Positions 8,249 through 16,759 of a stretch of DNA of 64,000 bases are shown piece after piece (the first letter of the stretch is position 1; every line of letters begins with the position of its first letter). A program made the position numbers and the translations under genes. The notes beneath the pieces were generated by a model, which worked only from the letters and a program-made list of their open reading frames with translations, did not search any database and was not told where the DNA came from. The DNA is taken from NCBI RefSeq assembly GCF_025822765.1, contig NZ_JACKUK010000016.1, positions 126,458 to 190,457 of the forward strand. The letters run 5' to 3'. The stretch comes from Mycobacterium barrassiae (GTDB lineage Bacteria; Actinomycetota; Actinomycetes; Mycobacteriales; Mycobacteriaceae).

Positions 8249-9424
8249 GTGCAGCTCACCTTCGACCCCGAGGTCGAGGCCTTTCGTGCGGAGTTCGTCA
8301 GGTTCCTCGACGAGCATCTGCCCAGTGAGGCCGAGGCAGCCGAGCCGTCGACGTCGACCGCGCATGTGCCGGAGTGGTCGCGGCGGTGGCAGCGGGTGCA
8401 GTTCGACCACGGCTGGCTGTTGCCCGGTAACCCGCCCGAATACGGCGGCCGCAACGCGGGCATCCTCGAGCAGTTCGTCCATCGCGAGGAACTCTCGCGG
8501 CGGAGGATCTATCACGCGTTCAACCCGCAGGGTGTCGGCATCATCGCCGCATCGCTGCTGTCGTTCGGGACCGACGAGCAGAAGCGGCGGTGGGCGGTGC
8601 CCATCCTGCGCGCCGACATGACGGCCTCACTCGGCATGAGTGAACCCGGCGCGGGATCGGATCTCGCGGGCTTGCGTACCCGCGCCGAGCTGGTGGATGA
8701 CCACTTCGTGGTGAACGGGCAGAAGGTGTGGACGTCGGGCGCCCACGACGCCGACATCATCCTGACCTTCGTGCGCACCGACCCCGACGCACCGAAGCAC
8801 AAGGGCATCAGCGCGCTCATCATCCCGACGGACACACCGGGAGTGGAGCGCCGCCCGTTCGCGTCGGTGTACGAACGTGACAACGTCGACTTCAACGAGG
8901 TCTTCTTCACCGACGTCCAGGTGCCGGCCGAGAATCTCGTCGGTCCGCTGGGCGGCGGGTGGAAAGTGGCCAACGGGTCACTGGGACACGAGCGCACCAT
9001 GATGTGGATGGCGTTCGCCAACCGGCTCGAACAGCTGCTGGAGGATTACCATCCTGTCGGCGAGGTGAATCGCGATCGGTACGCCACGATGGCGATGGAC
9101 TATCAGGCGTTGCGTCTGCTGGGCTCGGTCGCTCTCGGGCAGGCGGCGCGCGGCGAGCGCGACATCCCGGGAATCTCGGTGCTGAAGCTGCTCGGATCGG
9201 AGGCCGAGCAGAATGCGCTGCGCCACGCGCTGGATGGTGCCGGTGCGGACGGTCTGCTCAGCCCGGCGTTGACGGGCCCGTACAACCCTTACAGCCCAGA
9301 CCTTTTCACCGCCAGCTGGTTCACTCGCTACATCAGCAGCTATGCCGGCACGATCTCGGGTGGTACGTCAGAGATCCAGCGCAACATCATCGCGCAACGC
9401 GTGCTGGGGCTGCCCGCGCGTTAG
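8249..9424 (+). CDS. acyl-CoA dehydrogenase
   Basis: A 391-residue FAD acyl-CoA dehydrogenase with all three domains. It has the substrate/FAD motif LGMSEPGAGSDLAGL, the middle-domain KVWTSGAHDADI, and the C-terminal GGTSEIQRNIIAQRVLGLP. It is a close paralogue of the enzyme at 38218-39393, with which it shares the start MQLTFD and overall length. The GTG start has no RBS and follows a perfectly spaced -10 box, so the mRNA is probably leaderless. It is divergent from the epimerase operon under motif A site 1. The 3' end overlaps the convergent norD-like gene by 38 bp. Its partner subunit, if any, is not adjacent. Confidence 0.93.
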   Translation: MQLTFDPEVEAFRAEFVRFLDEHLPSEAEAAEPSTSTAHVPEWSRRWQRVQFDHGWLLPGNPPEYGGRNAGILEQFVHREELSRRRIYHAFNPQGVGIIAASLLSFGTDEQKRRWAVPILRADMTASLGMSEPGAGSDLAGLRTRAELVDDHFVVNGQKVWTSGAHDADIILTFVRTDPDAPKHKGISALIIPTDTPGVERRPFASVYERDNVDFNEVFFTDVQVPAENLVGPLGGGWKVANGSLGHERTMMWMAFANRLEQLLEDYHPVGEVNRDRYATMAMDYQALRLLGSVALGQAARGERDIPGISVLKLLGSEAEQNALRHALDGAGADGLLSPALTGPYNPYSPDLFTASWFTRYISSYAGTISGGTSEIQRNIIAQRVLGLPAR

Positions 9425-11099
9425 GCGCCGCCAGTTCGCGCAACGACGACAGGAACAGCTCGTCCATCCGCGGGCTCAACTCGGCCAACGTCGCGGCGCT
9501 GGCATGGCTGGCGGAACCGAAAACCCGCACCAACGCCTCGGTGTCGGTGGTGGCTCCCAGTGAAAGGCACAGGCACCCAACGCCGTCGATCCGCAGCTCC
9601 TCCAGCGCCCGGTGAGCGTCGGCTTCCGCGTAGCGCCCTTCGTAGCCGTCGTCGTACGGGAATCCATCGGACAGCACTAGCAGCAAGCGATTGGGCGTTC
9701 CGGCGTCGCGTTTGAGGATCTCGCCCGCACCGCGAATCGCGGCGCCGAGCCGGGTGTAACCCGACGGCTGCAGTTGATTCAGCTGCGACCGGCCGGTGAC
9801 GCCGAAGCGTTGGTCGAAACTCTTGATCACCGGCAGGTGCACGGCATGGCGTCCCTGGGATCGAAAGCCGTACACCGCAACACGGTCACCCAGATCTTCG
9901 AGCGTGGCGGCCAGGGTGGCTGCCGCCCGCCGCTGGTGGTCGTGTACGGCGAGACCCTCGTGGTCCGCGTCGGTCACCGAGCCGGACGCGTCGAGGAGGA
10001 TCAGCACACCCAGGTTGCGAGCGACCTTGCGGTGCTCGATGTAGATCTGCTCGGGCGGTGAGTAGCCGGACCGCAGATCCACGGCGAGGTCGACGAGCGC
10101 CTCGGTATCGAGTTCGTCGCCATCCGGCCTGCGCCGCAACACCTTTGGTCCGAGACCGATGCGTGACAGGCGTCGGCGAAGGACCTCGTCGCGTCGGATG
10201 CCGGCCGCGGAGACATGTGCGTGTGTCGTCAGCGGATAGTCGATGACGCGGCACCAGTCGGGACGATATCGGTTTCTGAAGACGTCCCATTCCGGGTACA
10301 GCACACCGCCGACACCGACTGTAGCTCCTGGGTTCTCGTGATCGATGAATCGGATCCGAGTGGGCAGCGGTCGGGCTTCCGGCCCCGCCGTGCGCCCGGC
10401 TCTCATGGCGCCGACGCGCATTTCCACGCCGCCGCTGCTGTCTCCCGACGATGGAGAGGTGCCGAGCAGCTTGCGAAGAAAGTTTCCGACCGTCTCGGAG
10501 TTGAACAACGGGTTGTCGAAGAGTCGCAGAATCTTGCTCTCCTCTGCGGGTCCGTCGTCTGAGCCTTCCTCCTCTGATTGCGCATGAACCGGATCGAACT
10601 GCAGTCGCAGGTCGGTGTCGGTGGCTCGCCGCGAGTTGTCTGTTGCGGCGGTCAACAGCCGCGAGGGTTTGATGACACCGAACCAGCCTGGCGGATCAGC
10701 GACTCTGCCACGCCCGCGGGCCTTTCCGAGCGACTCGCCCGCCGAGGTGGTGGTCGGTGGCTCTCCGAGGGTTATGGCGGCGGCAAGCGGCAGCTGGGTG
10801 GCCAGCTCGGCCAGCACGCGGCGGCCCTCGAGCGCCAGATACCGGCGAGCGAGCGACGGTCGAGCGCGCAACGGTTTGACCAGCTCTGCAACCAGACTGC
10901 CCGCTCCGAGCAATGCGCTCTGCAGCACCACCTCTCGACGCTGCCGGTCCTCCGAAACCCCGGCGGAGACGAAGACGACATGACCGTCGGTGTGCGCCGG
11001 CTGACCGGTCGGCGCCTCGGCTACGTCAACCGCCCGGCCAGCGATGAAGCTTGCAAGCAGCGAAAAGCGCTCGAGCTGTGGGGAACCGGCAGCGCTCAC
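9387..11099 (-). CDS. norD: NorD/CbbO-like protein with C-terminal VWA domain
   Basis: A 570-residue protein whose C-terminal third is a von Willebrand factor A domain with an intact MIDAS motif DASGS (370-374), followed by a Thr-containing GYTRLGAAIRGA segment and LSDGFPYDDGY. The middle is low-complexity and acidic (SEEEGSDDGPAEES), as in NorD/CoxE/CbbO proteins. Family members act with a MoxR-type AAA+ ATPase to insert metal or remodel a metalloenzyme. The GTG start overlaps the stop of the upstream ATPase gene (GTGA), so the pair is coupled. No nitric oxide reductase or Rubisco genes are nearby, so the client is unknown. The 3' end overlaps the convergent acyl-CoA dehydrogenase by 38 bp. 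Confidence 0.85.
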   Translation of the reverse strand: MSAAGSPQLERFSLLASFIAGRAVDVAEAPTGQPAHTDGHVVFVSAGVSEDRQRREVVLQSALLGAGSLVAELVKPLRARPSLARRYLALEGRRVLAELATQLPLAAAITLGEPPTTTSAGESLGKARGRGRVADPPGWFGVIKPSRLLTAATDNSRRATDTDLRLQFDPVHAQSEEEGSDDGPAEESKILRLFDNPLFNSETVGNFLRKLLGTSPSSGDSSGGVEMRVGAMRAGRTAGPEARPLPTRIRFIDHENPGATVGVGGVLYPEWDVFRNRYRPDWCRVIDYPLTTHAHVSAAGIRRDEVLRRRLSRIGLGPKVLRRRPDGDELDTEALVDLAVDLRSGYSPPEQIYIEHRKVARNLGVLILLDASGSVTDADHEGLAVHDHQRRAAATLAATLEDLGDRVAVYGFRSQGRHAVHLPVIKSFDQRFGVTGRSQLNQLQPSGYTRLGAAIRGAGEILKRDAGTPNRLLLVLSDGFPYDDGYEGRYAEADAHRALEELRIDGVGCLCLSLGATTDTEALVRVFGSASHASAATLAELSPRMDELFLSSLRELAAPNARAAPARVAR

Positions 11100-11914
11100 G
11101 TCCGGGGGAGTACGGCGTCGACGAGTTCGCCGAGCGCGCGCACCACATCGCGATCGTCGGACAACGCTTCGACGATCGCGGACTGGACGGACCGGCGCAG
11201 GCTCAGTCCTTCGGCGGCGAGACCGCCGGCGAGGATCAGCATGCGGGTGGACGACGCCTCTCTGAGCGGGGAGCCGTCCAGGCTGCGGATCGCGTTGCCC
11301 ACCGCCACCAGTGCGCGGGCGGCCTCGGTGTCGATCCCGGCTTCGCGCGCGACGATCTCGGTCTCGGCGTCTGCTGGGGGGAAGTCCAATTCGATGGCGA
11401 CAAATCGATGTCGCGTTGACTCCTTGATGTTCTTCAGCACGCTCTGGTAGCCGGGGTTGTACGAGATGACCAGCTGGAATCCGGGTGCGGCGGACAGCGT
11501 GGTGCCGAGTCGGTCGACCGGAAGTTCACGGCGGTGGTCGGCGAGCGGATGGATCACCACGGTGGTGTCCTGGCGCGCCTCGACGATCTCGTCCAGATAG
11601 CAGATCGCCCCCGTACGTACGGCCCGCGTCAACGGCCCGTCCACCCAGAGGGTTTCGCCGCCCTTGAGCAGGAACCGGCCGACCAGATCGGCCGACGTCA
11701 TGTCTTCGTGCCCGGCCACGGTGATCAGATCGCGACCGAGTTCGTGCGCCATCGCCTCGACGAACCGCGTCTTACCGCAGCCGGTGGGACCCTTGAGCAG
11801 CACCGGCAGTCCCCGACGGGCAGCGGCACGGAAGACCTCCACCTCATCGCCGATCGGATGGTAGAACGGTGCCGCAGAGCGGGTTTCGACCGAACCCGGC
11901 TGACTGTTGGTCAA
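11096..11914 (-). CDS. norQ: NorQ/CbbQ-like MoxR-family AAA+ ATPase
   Basis: A 272-residue AAA+ ATPase with Walker A GPTGCGKT (42-49) and Walker B AICYLDEI (about 103-110), a sensor-like segment LVISYNPGYQ and the C-terminal CbbQ/NorQ region. It is expected to form a hexamer that, with the VWA protein encoded next, remodels a metalloprotein. The open frame continues upstream through the AveC-like gene, but the TTG at 11914 is the best start: it lies just after the upstream stop (11919-11921) and gives a protein of normal length beginning TNSQPGSVETR. It is overlapped by norD at its 3' end. Confidence 0.87.
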   Translation of the reverse strand: MTNSQPGSVETRSAAPFYHPIGDEVEVFRAAARRGLPVLLKGPTGCGKTRFVEAMAHELGRDLITVAGHEDMTSADLVGRFLLKGGETLWVDGPLTRAVRTGAICYLDEIVEARQDTTVVIHPLADHRRELPVDRLGTTLSAAPGFQLVISYNPGYQSVLKNIKESTRHRFVAIELDFPPADAETEIVAREAGIDTEAARALVAVGNAIRSLDGSPLREASSTRMLILAGGLAAEGLSLRRSVQSAIVEALSDDRDVVRALGELVDAVLPRT

Positions 11915-11918
11915 GATG

Positions 11919-13085
11919 TCATTGTCCTTGCTCGTGGGGCACGATCGTCGGCATCTCAACACCCTCGGGCAGCACGAGCTGACCGTCGGTGTTGATGTAT
12001 CCCGAGTGTCTGGTGGGGATCGGCAGCGATGGATCGGCGCACGGCCGGTCGGTACCGTCGCCGCAAATGCCCGATGTGAAGTACGAGCGCTTCTGCACGT
12101 CCTCGGGCCACGGATCGGCGTGCGTTGCCATGAACTGCGCGGGGATGATGTAGAAGACGAAGAACGATGCGCTGATCGCGGCGAAGATCGCCAGGAACCG
12201 TACGAACTGCTGTTTGGCGAAACCGCCTCGGACATTGTCCAATCCGCGCTCGACGACGGTCCGCCCGCGGTCGTCGGTGAAGAAGCGCAGGCAGCACAGC
12301 GCGGCCTGGACGCCACCCCACATCAGGCCCTCGTAGATCGGCCACTGGTAGTACGTGCCGGCGTTGATCGACAGTGACTGGATGGCGCCGGGGAACGTGT
12401 ACATCCCAAGCGGCATGAGGACGAGGCCCTCCATGATGAAGTCGAAGACGAAGCCCCAGGCAAACGCCACACCGATCAGACCCTTGGTGCCGAGATTCGG
12501 CCACCGCTGCTGTGCCTTGCGCATCACCCAGCAGCCGAGAATCGTGCACATCAGCACGCCGTAGGCGTAGCCGGAGACGTTGATTCCCAACGGTTCTGCA
12601 ACTTGGGCGCCCGGCCGCTCGGGGGATAGCCAGCCCGGAACGTGAGGCGCCCACGAGCCCATGTTGAACGCCCACGCGTTGTACGTGCACCAGGTGTTGA
12701 TGTAGTTCAGCAGCGGGTCCTGGAAGAAGAACAGCCCCGTGGAGACCATGATCATGCCGTCCAACGTGATGCGTCGTTCGCGACGCCACGGCCGGATGAT
12801 GAACCACCAGATCGCAACCGGGAACAGCACCGGCGAGCCGATCTGCCAGAGCATCAGCGCGATCTTCATGAAGGTCGGCGGGTCGGTCGGCCCCGGTTCC
12901 ACCGGGGTGAAGTAGGGCCCGGTGATCCAGCGGATCCACACGTACACCTGCAGCGCCAGGATCAGTCCGCCCGCGGTCGCCCAGTAGTACACCCGTCGCG
13001 ACGACGTTGGCGTCGATGAGTCCAGCCGTCCCACGCTCCTCAGCGATTCGGTGGCCTCGGACTTCTTGTTCGACAGGTCGCTCAC
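11919..13085 (-). CDS. AveC-like (spirocyclase family) integral membrane protein
   Basis: A 388-residue polytopic membrane protein with about seven hydrophobic segments (roughly residues 33-54, 72-97, 110-128, 170-188, 203-231, 247-270 and 295-319), and a C-terminal tail containing the two cysteines of ICGDGTDRPCADP. The overall pattern, including FFFQDPLLNYINTW and GFVFDFIMEG, recalls the AveC-like family described in Streptomyces as a spiroketal-forming protein. That assignment comes from memory of the family and is moderate. The GTG start has a GGAGG box. It is the first gene of an operon with norQ- and norD-like genes, divergent from a TetR gene. Confidence 0.6.
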   Translation of the reverse strand: MSDLSNKKSEATESLRSVGRLDSSTPTSSRRVYYWATAGGLILALQVYVWIRWITGPYFTPVEPGPTDPPTFMKIALMLWQIGSPVLFPVAIWWFIIRPWRRERRITLDGMIMVSTGLFFFQDPLLNYINTWCTYNAWAFNMGSWAPHVPGWLSPERPGAQVAEPLGINVSGYAYGVLMCTILGCWVMRKAQQRWPNLGTKGLIGVAFAWGFVFDFIMEGLVLMPLGMYTFPGAIQSLSINAGTYYQWPIYEGLMWGGVQAALCCLRFFTDDRGRTVVERGLDNVRGGFAKQQFVRFLAIFAAISASFFVFYIIPAQFMATHADPWPEDVQKRSYFTSGICGDGTDRPCADPSLPIPTRHSGYINTDGQLVLPEGVEMPTIVPHEQGQ

Positions 13086-13124
13086 AACGCCTCCTGTGGT
13101 CGCGTGCCGAGAAAGATACCACCG

Positions 13125-13158
13125 AGTATCTGAAGAACCAATTGGTTTCTGAGATACT
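13125..13158. promoter_or_regulatory. 34-bp TetR operator-like palindrome
   Basis: The outer arms are AGTATCT and AGATACT and the central 12 bases AACCAATTGGTT form a perfect palindrome. Overall about 28 of 34 positions are symmetric. It lies between the divergent AveC-like operon and the TetR gene at 13176. It is the natural operator candidate for that TetR protein. Confidence 0.7.
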
Positions 13159-13175
13159 GTGCGATAATTGCGCGC

Positions 13176-13778
13176 GTGGTCGAGCAGTGGACGCGGGAGC
13201 GGCGCTTAGAGCGCACCCGGTCACTGCTGCTCGACGCCGCCGAGGAGGTGTTCGCCGAAAAGGGTTTCACCCCAGCGAGTCTCGATGACATCGCGCGTGC
13301 GGCGGGTTACACCAAGGGCGCGATCTACAAACACTTCGCGACCAAGGAGGACCTCTTCCTGGCTGTGAGCGACCGTTACTGGCGACGGTACTTCGACAAC
13401 TTCGCCGAGGTGATGGCGGCGGCTCGGCAGATCGGAGCGCCCGAACTCGATGAGATCGCCAAGCGGTGGCGGCGGCTCAGCATCGACCGCGGAGCCGAGC
13501 ATGCGGCCCTCGGTCACGAGTTCACCCTCTATCTGTTCCGGAACCCGGACGCGCGAGAACGTGTGGCGGCCAAGAGGTCGGAGGTTGTCGAGCAGCTCGC
13601 CACCTTCATCGTGAAGGGCATCGGTAAGTTCGGTGGGACGCTGCTCATTCCACCGCTCACTTTCGCGCAGGTGTTGATCGCCACCAGCGATGCGGTGGTG
13701 CTCAGCAGCCAACTCGACGACGTCGACCTCTACCGGCCGATAGTCGAGATGTATGTGTCGGCGATCAAGCTTCCGTGA
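13176..13778 (+). CDS. TetR family transcriptional regulator
   Basis: A 200-residue TetR regulator. The DNA-binding domain (residues about 10-57) includes SLDDIARAAGYTKGAIYKHF and TKEDLFLAV, followed by a helical effector domain. The GTG start has no RBS. A GATAAT -10-like hexamer (13163-13168) lies 7 nt upstream, suggesting a leaderless transcript. It is divergent from the AveC-NorQ-NorD operon across a strong palindrome, so it most likely represses that operon and itself. The ligand is unknown. Confidence 0.93.
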   Translation: MVEQWTRERRLERTRSLLLDAAEEVFAEKGFTPASLDDIARAAGYTKGAIYKHFATKEDLFLAVSDRYWRRYFDNFAEVMAAARQIGAPELDEIAKRWRRLSIDRGAEHAALGHEFTLYLFRNPDARERVAAKRSEVVEQLATFIVKGIGKFGGTLLIPPLTFAQVLIATSDAVVLSSQLDDVDLYRPIVEMYVSAIKLP

Positions 13779-13803
13779 CGTGCGGGGGCGCGTCGCTCCG
13801 CAG

Positions 13804-13824
13804 GAGTATCAACTACTTGCGATT
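13804..13824 (-). promoter_or_regulatory. motif A site 2
   Basis: Read on the minus strand the site is AATCGCAAGTAGTTGATACT plus C, differing from motif A site 3 (17244-17264) at one position out of 21. It lies 72 nt upstream of the first Rieske oxygenase start, in the opposite orientation to sites 1 and 3 relative to the gene. A TATAGC-like -10 follows at about 13837-13842. It suggests coregulation with the reductase and the 8249 acyl-CoA dehydrogenase. Confidence 0.6.
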
Positions 13825-13896
13825 GTGACATGGAGCATATAGCGTCGGCGCTGCAGCTCCCGGCTGGTAACGCCGGGCGGTCGACAGGAGGAGCCC

Positions 13897-15162
13897 ATGG
13901 CCCGATTCCCCAAGCCGCCGGAGGGTAGCTGGACCCAGCATTACCCCGAACTGGGTACCGATCCGGTGTCCTACGAGGATTCGATCAGCCCCGAGTTCTA
14001 TGAGAAGGAACGTCGGGCAATCTTCAAGCGTGCCTGGTTGAACGTTGGTCGCGTGGAACAGATTCCGCGCAAAGGCAGTTACTTCACCAAGGAGTTGAAG
14101 GTCGCCAACACCTCGATCATCGTGGTGCGCAACGGTTCCGGTGAGGTCAACGCTTTTCACAACATCTGCCGCCACCGGGGCAACAAGCTGGTGTGGAACG
14201 ACATGCCTCTCGAGGAGACCAGCGGCGTGTGCAGGCAGTTCACCTGCAAGTACCACGCCTGGCGTTATGACCTCGACGGCAATCTGACCTTCGTGCAGCA
14301 GGAGGGCGAGTTCTTCGACCTCGACAAGAGCCGATACGGTCTGGTGCCCGTGCACTGTGAAGTGTGGGAAGGCTTCATCTTCGTCAACTTCGCGCCCGAA
14401 CCCGAGCAGAGCCTGCGTGAGTTTCTCGGGCCGATGATCACCGGTTTGGAGGGTTACCCGTTCGACAAGATGACCTCGCGGTTCTATTACCGCTCTGAGG
14501 TGAAGGCGAACTGGAAGCTGTACATGGATGCGTTCCAGGAGTTCTATCACGCGCCCGTGCTGCATGCGAACCAGTCGCCGACCGCCTACTCCAAGGCCGC
14601 CGCCGAAGCCGGTTTCGAAGCCCCGCACTACCGCATCGAGGGGCCGCACCGACTGGTGAGCACCTCGGGCATTCGCGCCTGGGAGATGGCCGACGAGATG
14701 CGCAAGCCGATCGAGGACATCTGCCGCAGTGGGCTCTTCGGGCCTTGGGACAAACCGGACCTCGGCGAGATGCCCGCCGGCCTGAACCCTGCGAAATGTG
14801 ATCCGTGGGGCCTGGATTCGTTCCAGCTGTTCCCCAACTTCGTCATCCTGTTCTGGGGCCAGGGGTGGTATCTGACGTACCACTACTGGCCGACGTCGTA
14901 CAACACACACATCTTCGAGGGCACGGTGTACTTCCCGCAGGCGCGCACGCCGCGCGAACGCATCGCGCAGGAACTGGCCGCGGTGTCGTTCAAGGAGTAC
15001 GGCCTGCAGGACGCCAACACGCTGGAGGCCACCCAGTCCATGGTCGAGTCGCGCGTCCTCGATGACTTCGTGCTGTGCGACCAGGAGGTGCTGATCCGCC
15101 ACCTGCACAAAGAAACCGCGGCATGGGTGGAGGACTACGAGCGCAAGACGGTGGGGGTGTGA
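13897..15162 (+). CDS. Rieske [2Fe-2S] ring-hydroxylating oxygenase, alpha subunit type (copy 1)
   Basis: A 421-residue Rieske non-heme iron oxygenase. The Rieske ligands are C91, H93, C117 and H120 (ICRHRGNK and CKYHAW). The gap between H93 and C117 is 23 residues, longer than the 15-17 typical of dioxygenases. The catalytic domain has the mononuclear iron histidines in EFYHAPVLH (HxxxxH). Such enzymes insert oxygen into hydrophobic substrates using electrons from a reductase, plausibly the FNR-type protein at 17273. The ATG has a strong AGGAGG box. The next gene starts 1 nt after the stop. It is paralogous to 19079-20362, sharing the start (KPPEGSWTQHYP versus KPAEGSWTEHYP) and the VGV end. 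Confidence 0.94.
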   Translation: MARFPKPPEGSWTQHYPELGTDPVSYEDSISPEFYEKERRAIFKRAWLNVGRVEQIPRKGSYFTKELKVANTSIIVVRNGSGEVNAFHNICRHRGNKLVWNDMPLEETSGVCRQFTCKYHAWRYDLDGNLTFVQQEGEFFDLDKSRYGLVPVHCEVWEGFIFVNFAPEPEQSLREFLGPMITGLEGYPFDKMTSRFYYRSEVKANWKLYMDAFQEFYHAPVLHANQSPTAYSKAAAEAGFEAPHYRIEGPHRLVSTSGIRAWEMADEMRKPIEDICRSGLFGPWDKPDLGEMPAGLNPAKCDPWGLDSFQLFPNFVILFWGQGWYLTYHYWPTSYNTHIFEGTVYFPQARTPRERIAQELAAVSFKEYGLQDANTLEATQSMVESRVLDDFVLCDQEVLIRHLHKETAAWVEDYERKTVGV

Positions 15163-15163
15163 G

Positions 15164-15505
15164 ATGACGAGCACTGAAACGCACAAGCTGCCACCCGAAT
15201 TCGCCGATCTCGAGGAGTTCGCCGACTGGTGCCTCGGTTCGGAGGCTGAGCGCTACGCGAAGAGGCTCGCCTCGACGATGACCGAGATGCAGGCCTTCTA
15301 CGACGCGATCACCGCGCGTGCCGAAGAGGCCATCGCCTACTGCGACAAGTTCTCGCTGGACGATCTGCCCGAGGATGTGCTCAACCTGATGCATCTGTTG
15401 TATTCGATGATTCAGGTGTCCTTCCCGGTCGAGTGCTGGAAACAACCGAAGGTTCCCGACTCGGGTGCCACCACACTCGACTGCGTGTCTGAACCGGTTC
15501 CGTGA
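15164..15505 (+). CDS. small Rieske-associated protein of unknown function (copy 1)
   Basis: A 113-residue soluble, acidic, mainly helical protein that I cannot assign to a known family. Its core pattern EMQAFYDAI...EEAIAYCDKF...DDLPEDVLNLMHLLYSMI is repeated in the 111-residue protein at 20365-20700 (EIREFYDAF, EEAIDYCDKF, DDIPEDALNLLHLIYSMI). Both copies immediately follow a Rieske alpha subunit gene (1-2 nt gap), which argues for an obligate partner such as a small subunit, chaperone or assembly factor. It does not resemble the NTF2-like beta subunit of classical dioxygenases, which is longer. The 3' end overlaps the next gene by 4 nt. Confidence 0.85.
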   Translation: MTSTETHKLPPEFADLEEFADWCLGSEAERYAKRLASTMTEMQAFYDAITARAEEAIAYCDKFSLDDLPEDVLNLMHLLYSMIQVSFPVECWKQPKVPDSGATTLDCVSEPVP

Positions 15506-16755
15506 CGACCCGCACCGTCCTGCGCGCAGCGCGCTGGGCCGATGTCGACGCGGCCGAGGTGCGCTCACCGGCTGTCGTCGTGGTGGAGGGCAGTCGCATC
15601 ACGGCGGTCAATCCGACCGAGCCGCTGCCGGATTCGGCCACCGAGATCGACCTCGGCGATGTCACGCTGCTGCCTGGCCTGATGGACATGGAGCTCAACC
15701 TGCTCATCGGTGGTCCCGGCGGGCCCGAAGGGCTGCCCAGCCCGATGCACGGCGTGCAGGACGATCCGGTCTATCGCACTCTGCGCGGCGCGGTGAACGC
15801 CCGCACCACGTTGGAGGCCGGCTTCACCACTGTGCGCAACCTCGGTCTGATGGTGAAGACCGGGGGCTATCTTCTCGACGTCGCCCTGCAGCGCGCCATC
15901 GACCAGGGGTGGCACGTCGGTCCGCGGATCTACCCCGCCGGCCATGCCGTCACGCCGTACGGCGGGCACCTGGATCCCACTGTGTTCCAACGCCTCGCGC
16001 CCGGCATCATGCCGCTGTCGGTCGCCGAGGGCATCGCCAACGGCGTCGACGACGTGCGTGCATGCGTGCGCTATCAGGTGCGCCACGGCGCCAAGCTGAT
16101 CAAGGTGTCTGCGTCCGGCGGCGTCATGTCGCACAGTACGGCTCCCGGGGCGCAGCAGTACTCCGACGACGAATTCGCCGCGATCGCTGACGAGGCACAC
16201 CGCGCCGGAGTGCGGGTGGCCGCACATGCGGTGGGCGACAGCGCGATTCGTGCATGTATCCGGGCCGGTATCGACTGCATCGAGCATGGCTTCCTCGCCA
16301 GCGACGACACGATTCAGATGATGGCCGACACAGGGACCTTCCTGGTTTCGACGACCTACCTGACCGAGGCGATGGCCGTCGACCGCATCGCGCCGGAATT
16401 GCGCAAGAAGGCCGAAGAGGTTTTCCCGCGGGCGCAGGCCATGCTGCCCAAGGCCATCGCGGCTGGGGTGCGCATCGCATGTGGCACCGACGCGCCCGCA
16501 ATTCCTCACGGGCAGAACGCAAAGGAGCTCATCGCCTTGGTCGACCGCGGTATGACGCCGATGCAGGCGCTCCGCGCGGCCACCGTCGTCAGCTCCGAGC
16601 TGATCGAGGCCGAAGCCGACTTGGGTCGTCTCGCGCCGGGTTACCTTGCCGACATCATCGCCGTTCCGGGTGACCCGTCACGCGACATCACCACCACCCT
16701 CGACGTGCGGTTCGTGATGAAGGACGGTCTCGTCTACAAGCACGACGGGAGATAG
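15502..16755 (+). CDS. amidohydrolase-superfamily protein lacking the first HxH motif
   Basis: A 417-residue protein of the imidazolonepropionase/prolidase-like branch. The beta-sandwich edges (LLPGLMD near residue 57; ADIIAVPGDP at the end) and most metal ligands are present: K201 (carbamylated Lys position), H242, H262 and D330 (CGTDAP). The HxH that normally follows LLPGLID is replaced by M63-E64-L65-N66, so the alpha-metal site would be altered or absent. It may bind one metal, use Glu/Asn as ligands, or be a non-hydrolytic homologue. The GTG start overlaps the stop of the preceding small gene (GTGA). It is part of the Rieske operon, before the MarR gene. Confidence 0.85.
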   Translation: MTTRTVLRAARWADVDAAEVRSPAVVVVEGSRITAVNPTEPLPDSATEIDLGDVTLLPGLMDMELNLLIGGPGGPEGLPSPMHGVQDDPVYRTLRGAVNARTTLEAGFTTVRNLGLMVKTGGYLLDVALQRAIDQGWHVGPRIYPAGHAVTPYGGHLDPTVFQRLAPGIMPLSVAEGIANGVDDVRACVRYQVRHGAKLIKVSASGGVMSHSTAPGAQQYSDDEFAAIADEAHRAGVRVAAHAVGDSAIRACIRAGIDCIEHGFLASDDTIQMMADTGTFLVSTTYLTEAMAVDRIAPELRKKAEEVFPRAQAMLPKAIAAGVRIACGTDAPAIPHGQNAKELIALVDRGMTPMQALRAATVVSSELIEAEADLGRLAPGYLADIIAVPGDPSRDITTTLDVRFVMKDGLVYKHDGR

Positions 16756-16759
16756 CGCC

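Noticed and set aside
9387-11914. Denitrification locus (norQ/norD)
   Set aside because: No norB or norC homologue is present in the window; the ATPase and VWA proteins belong to broader MoxR-type activator families.
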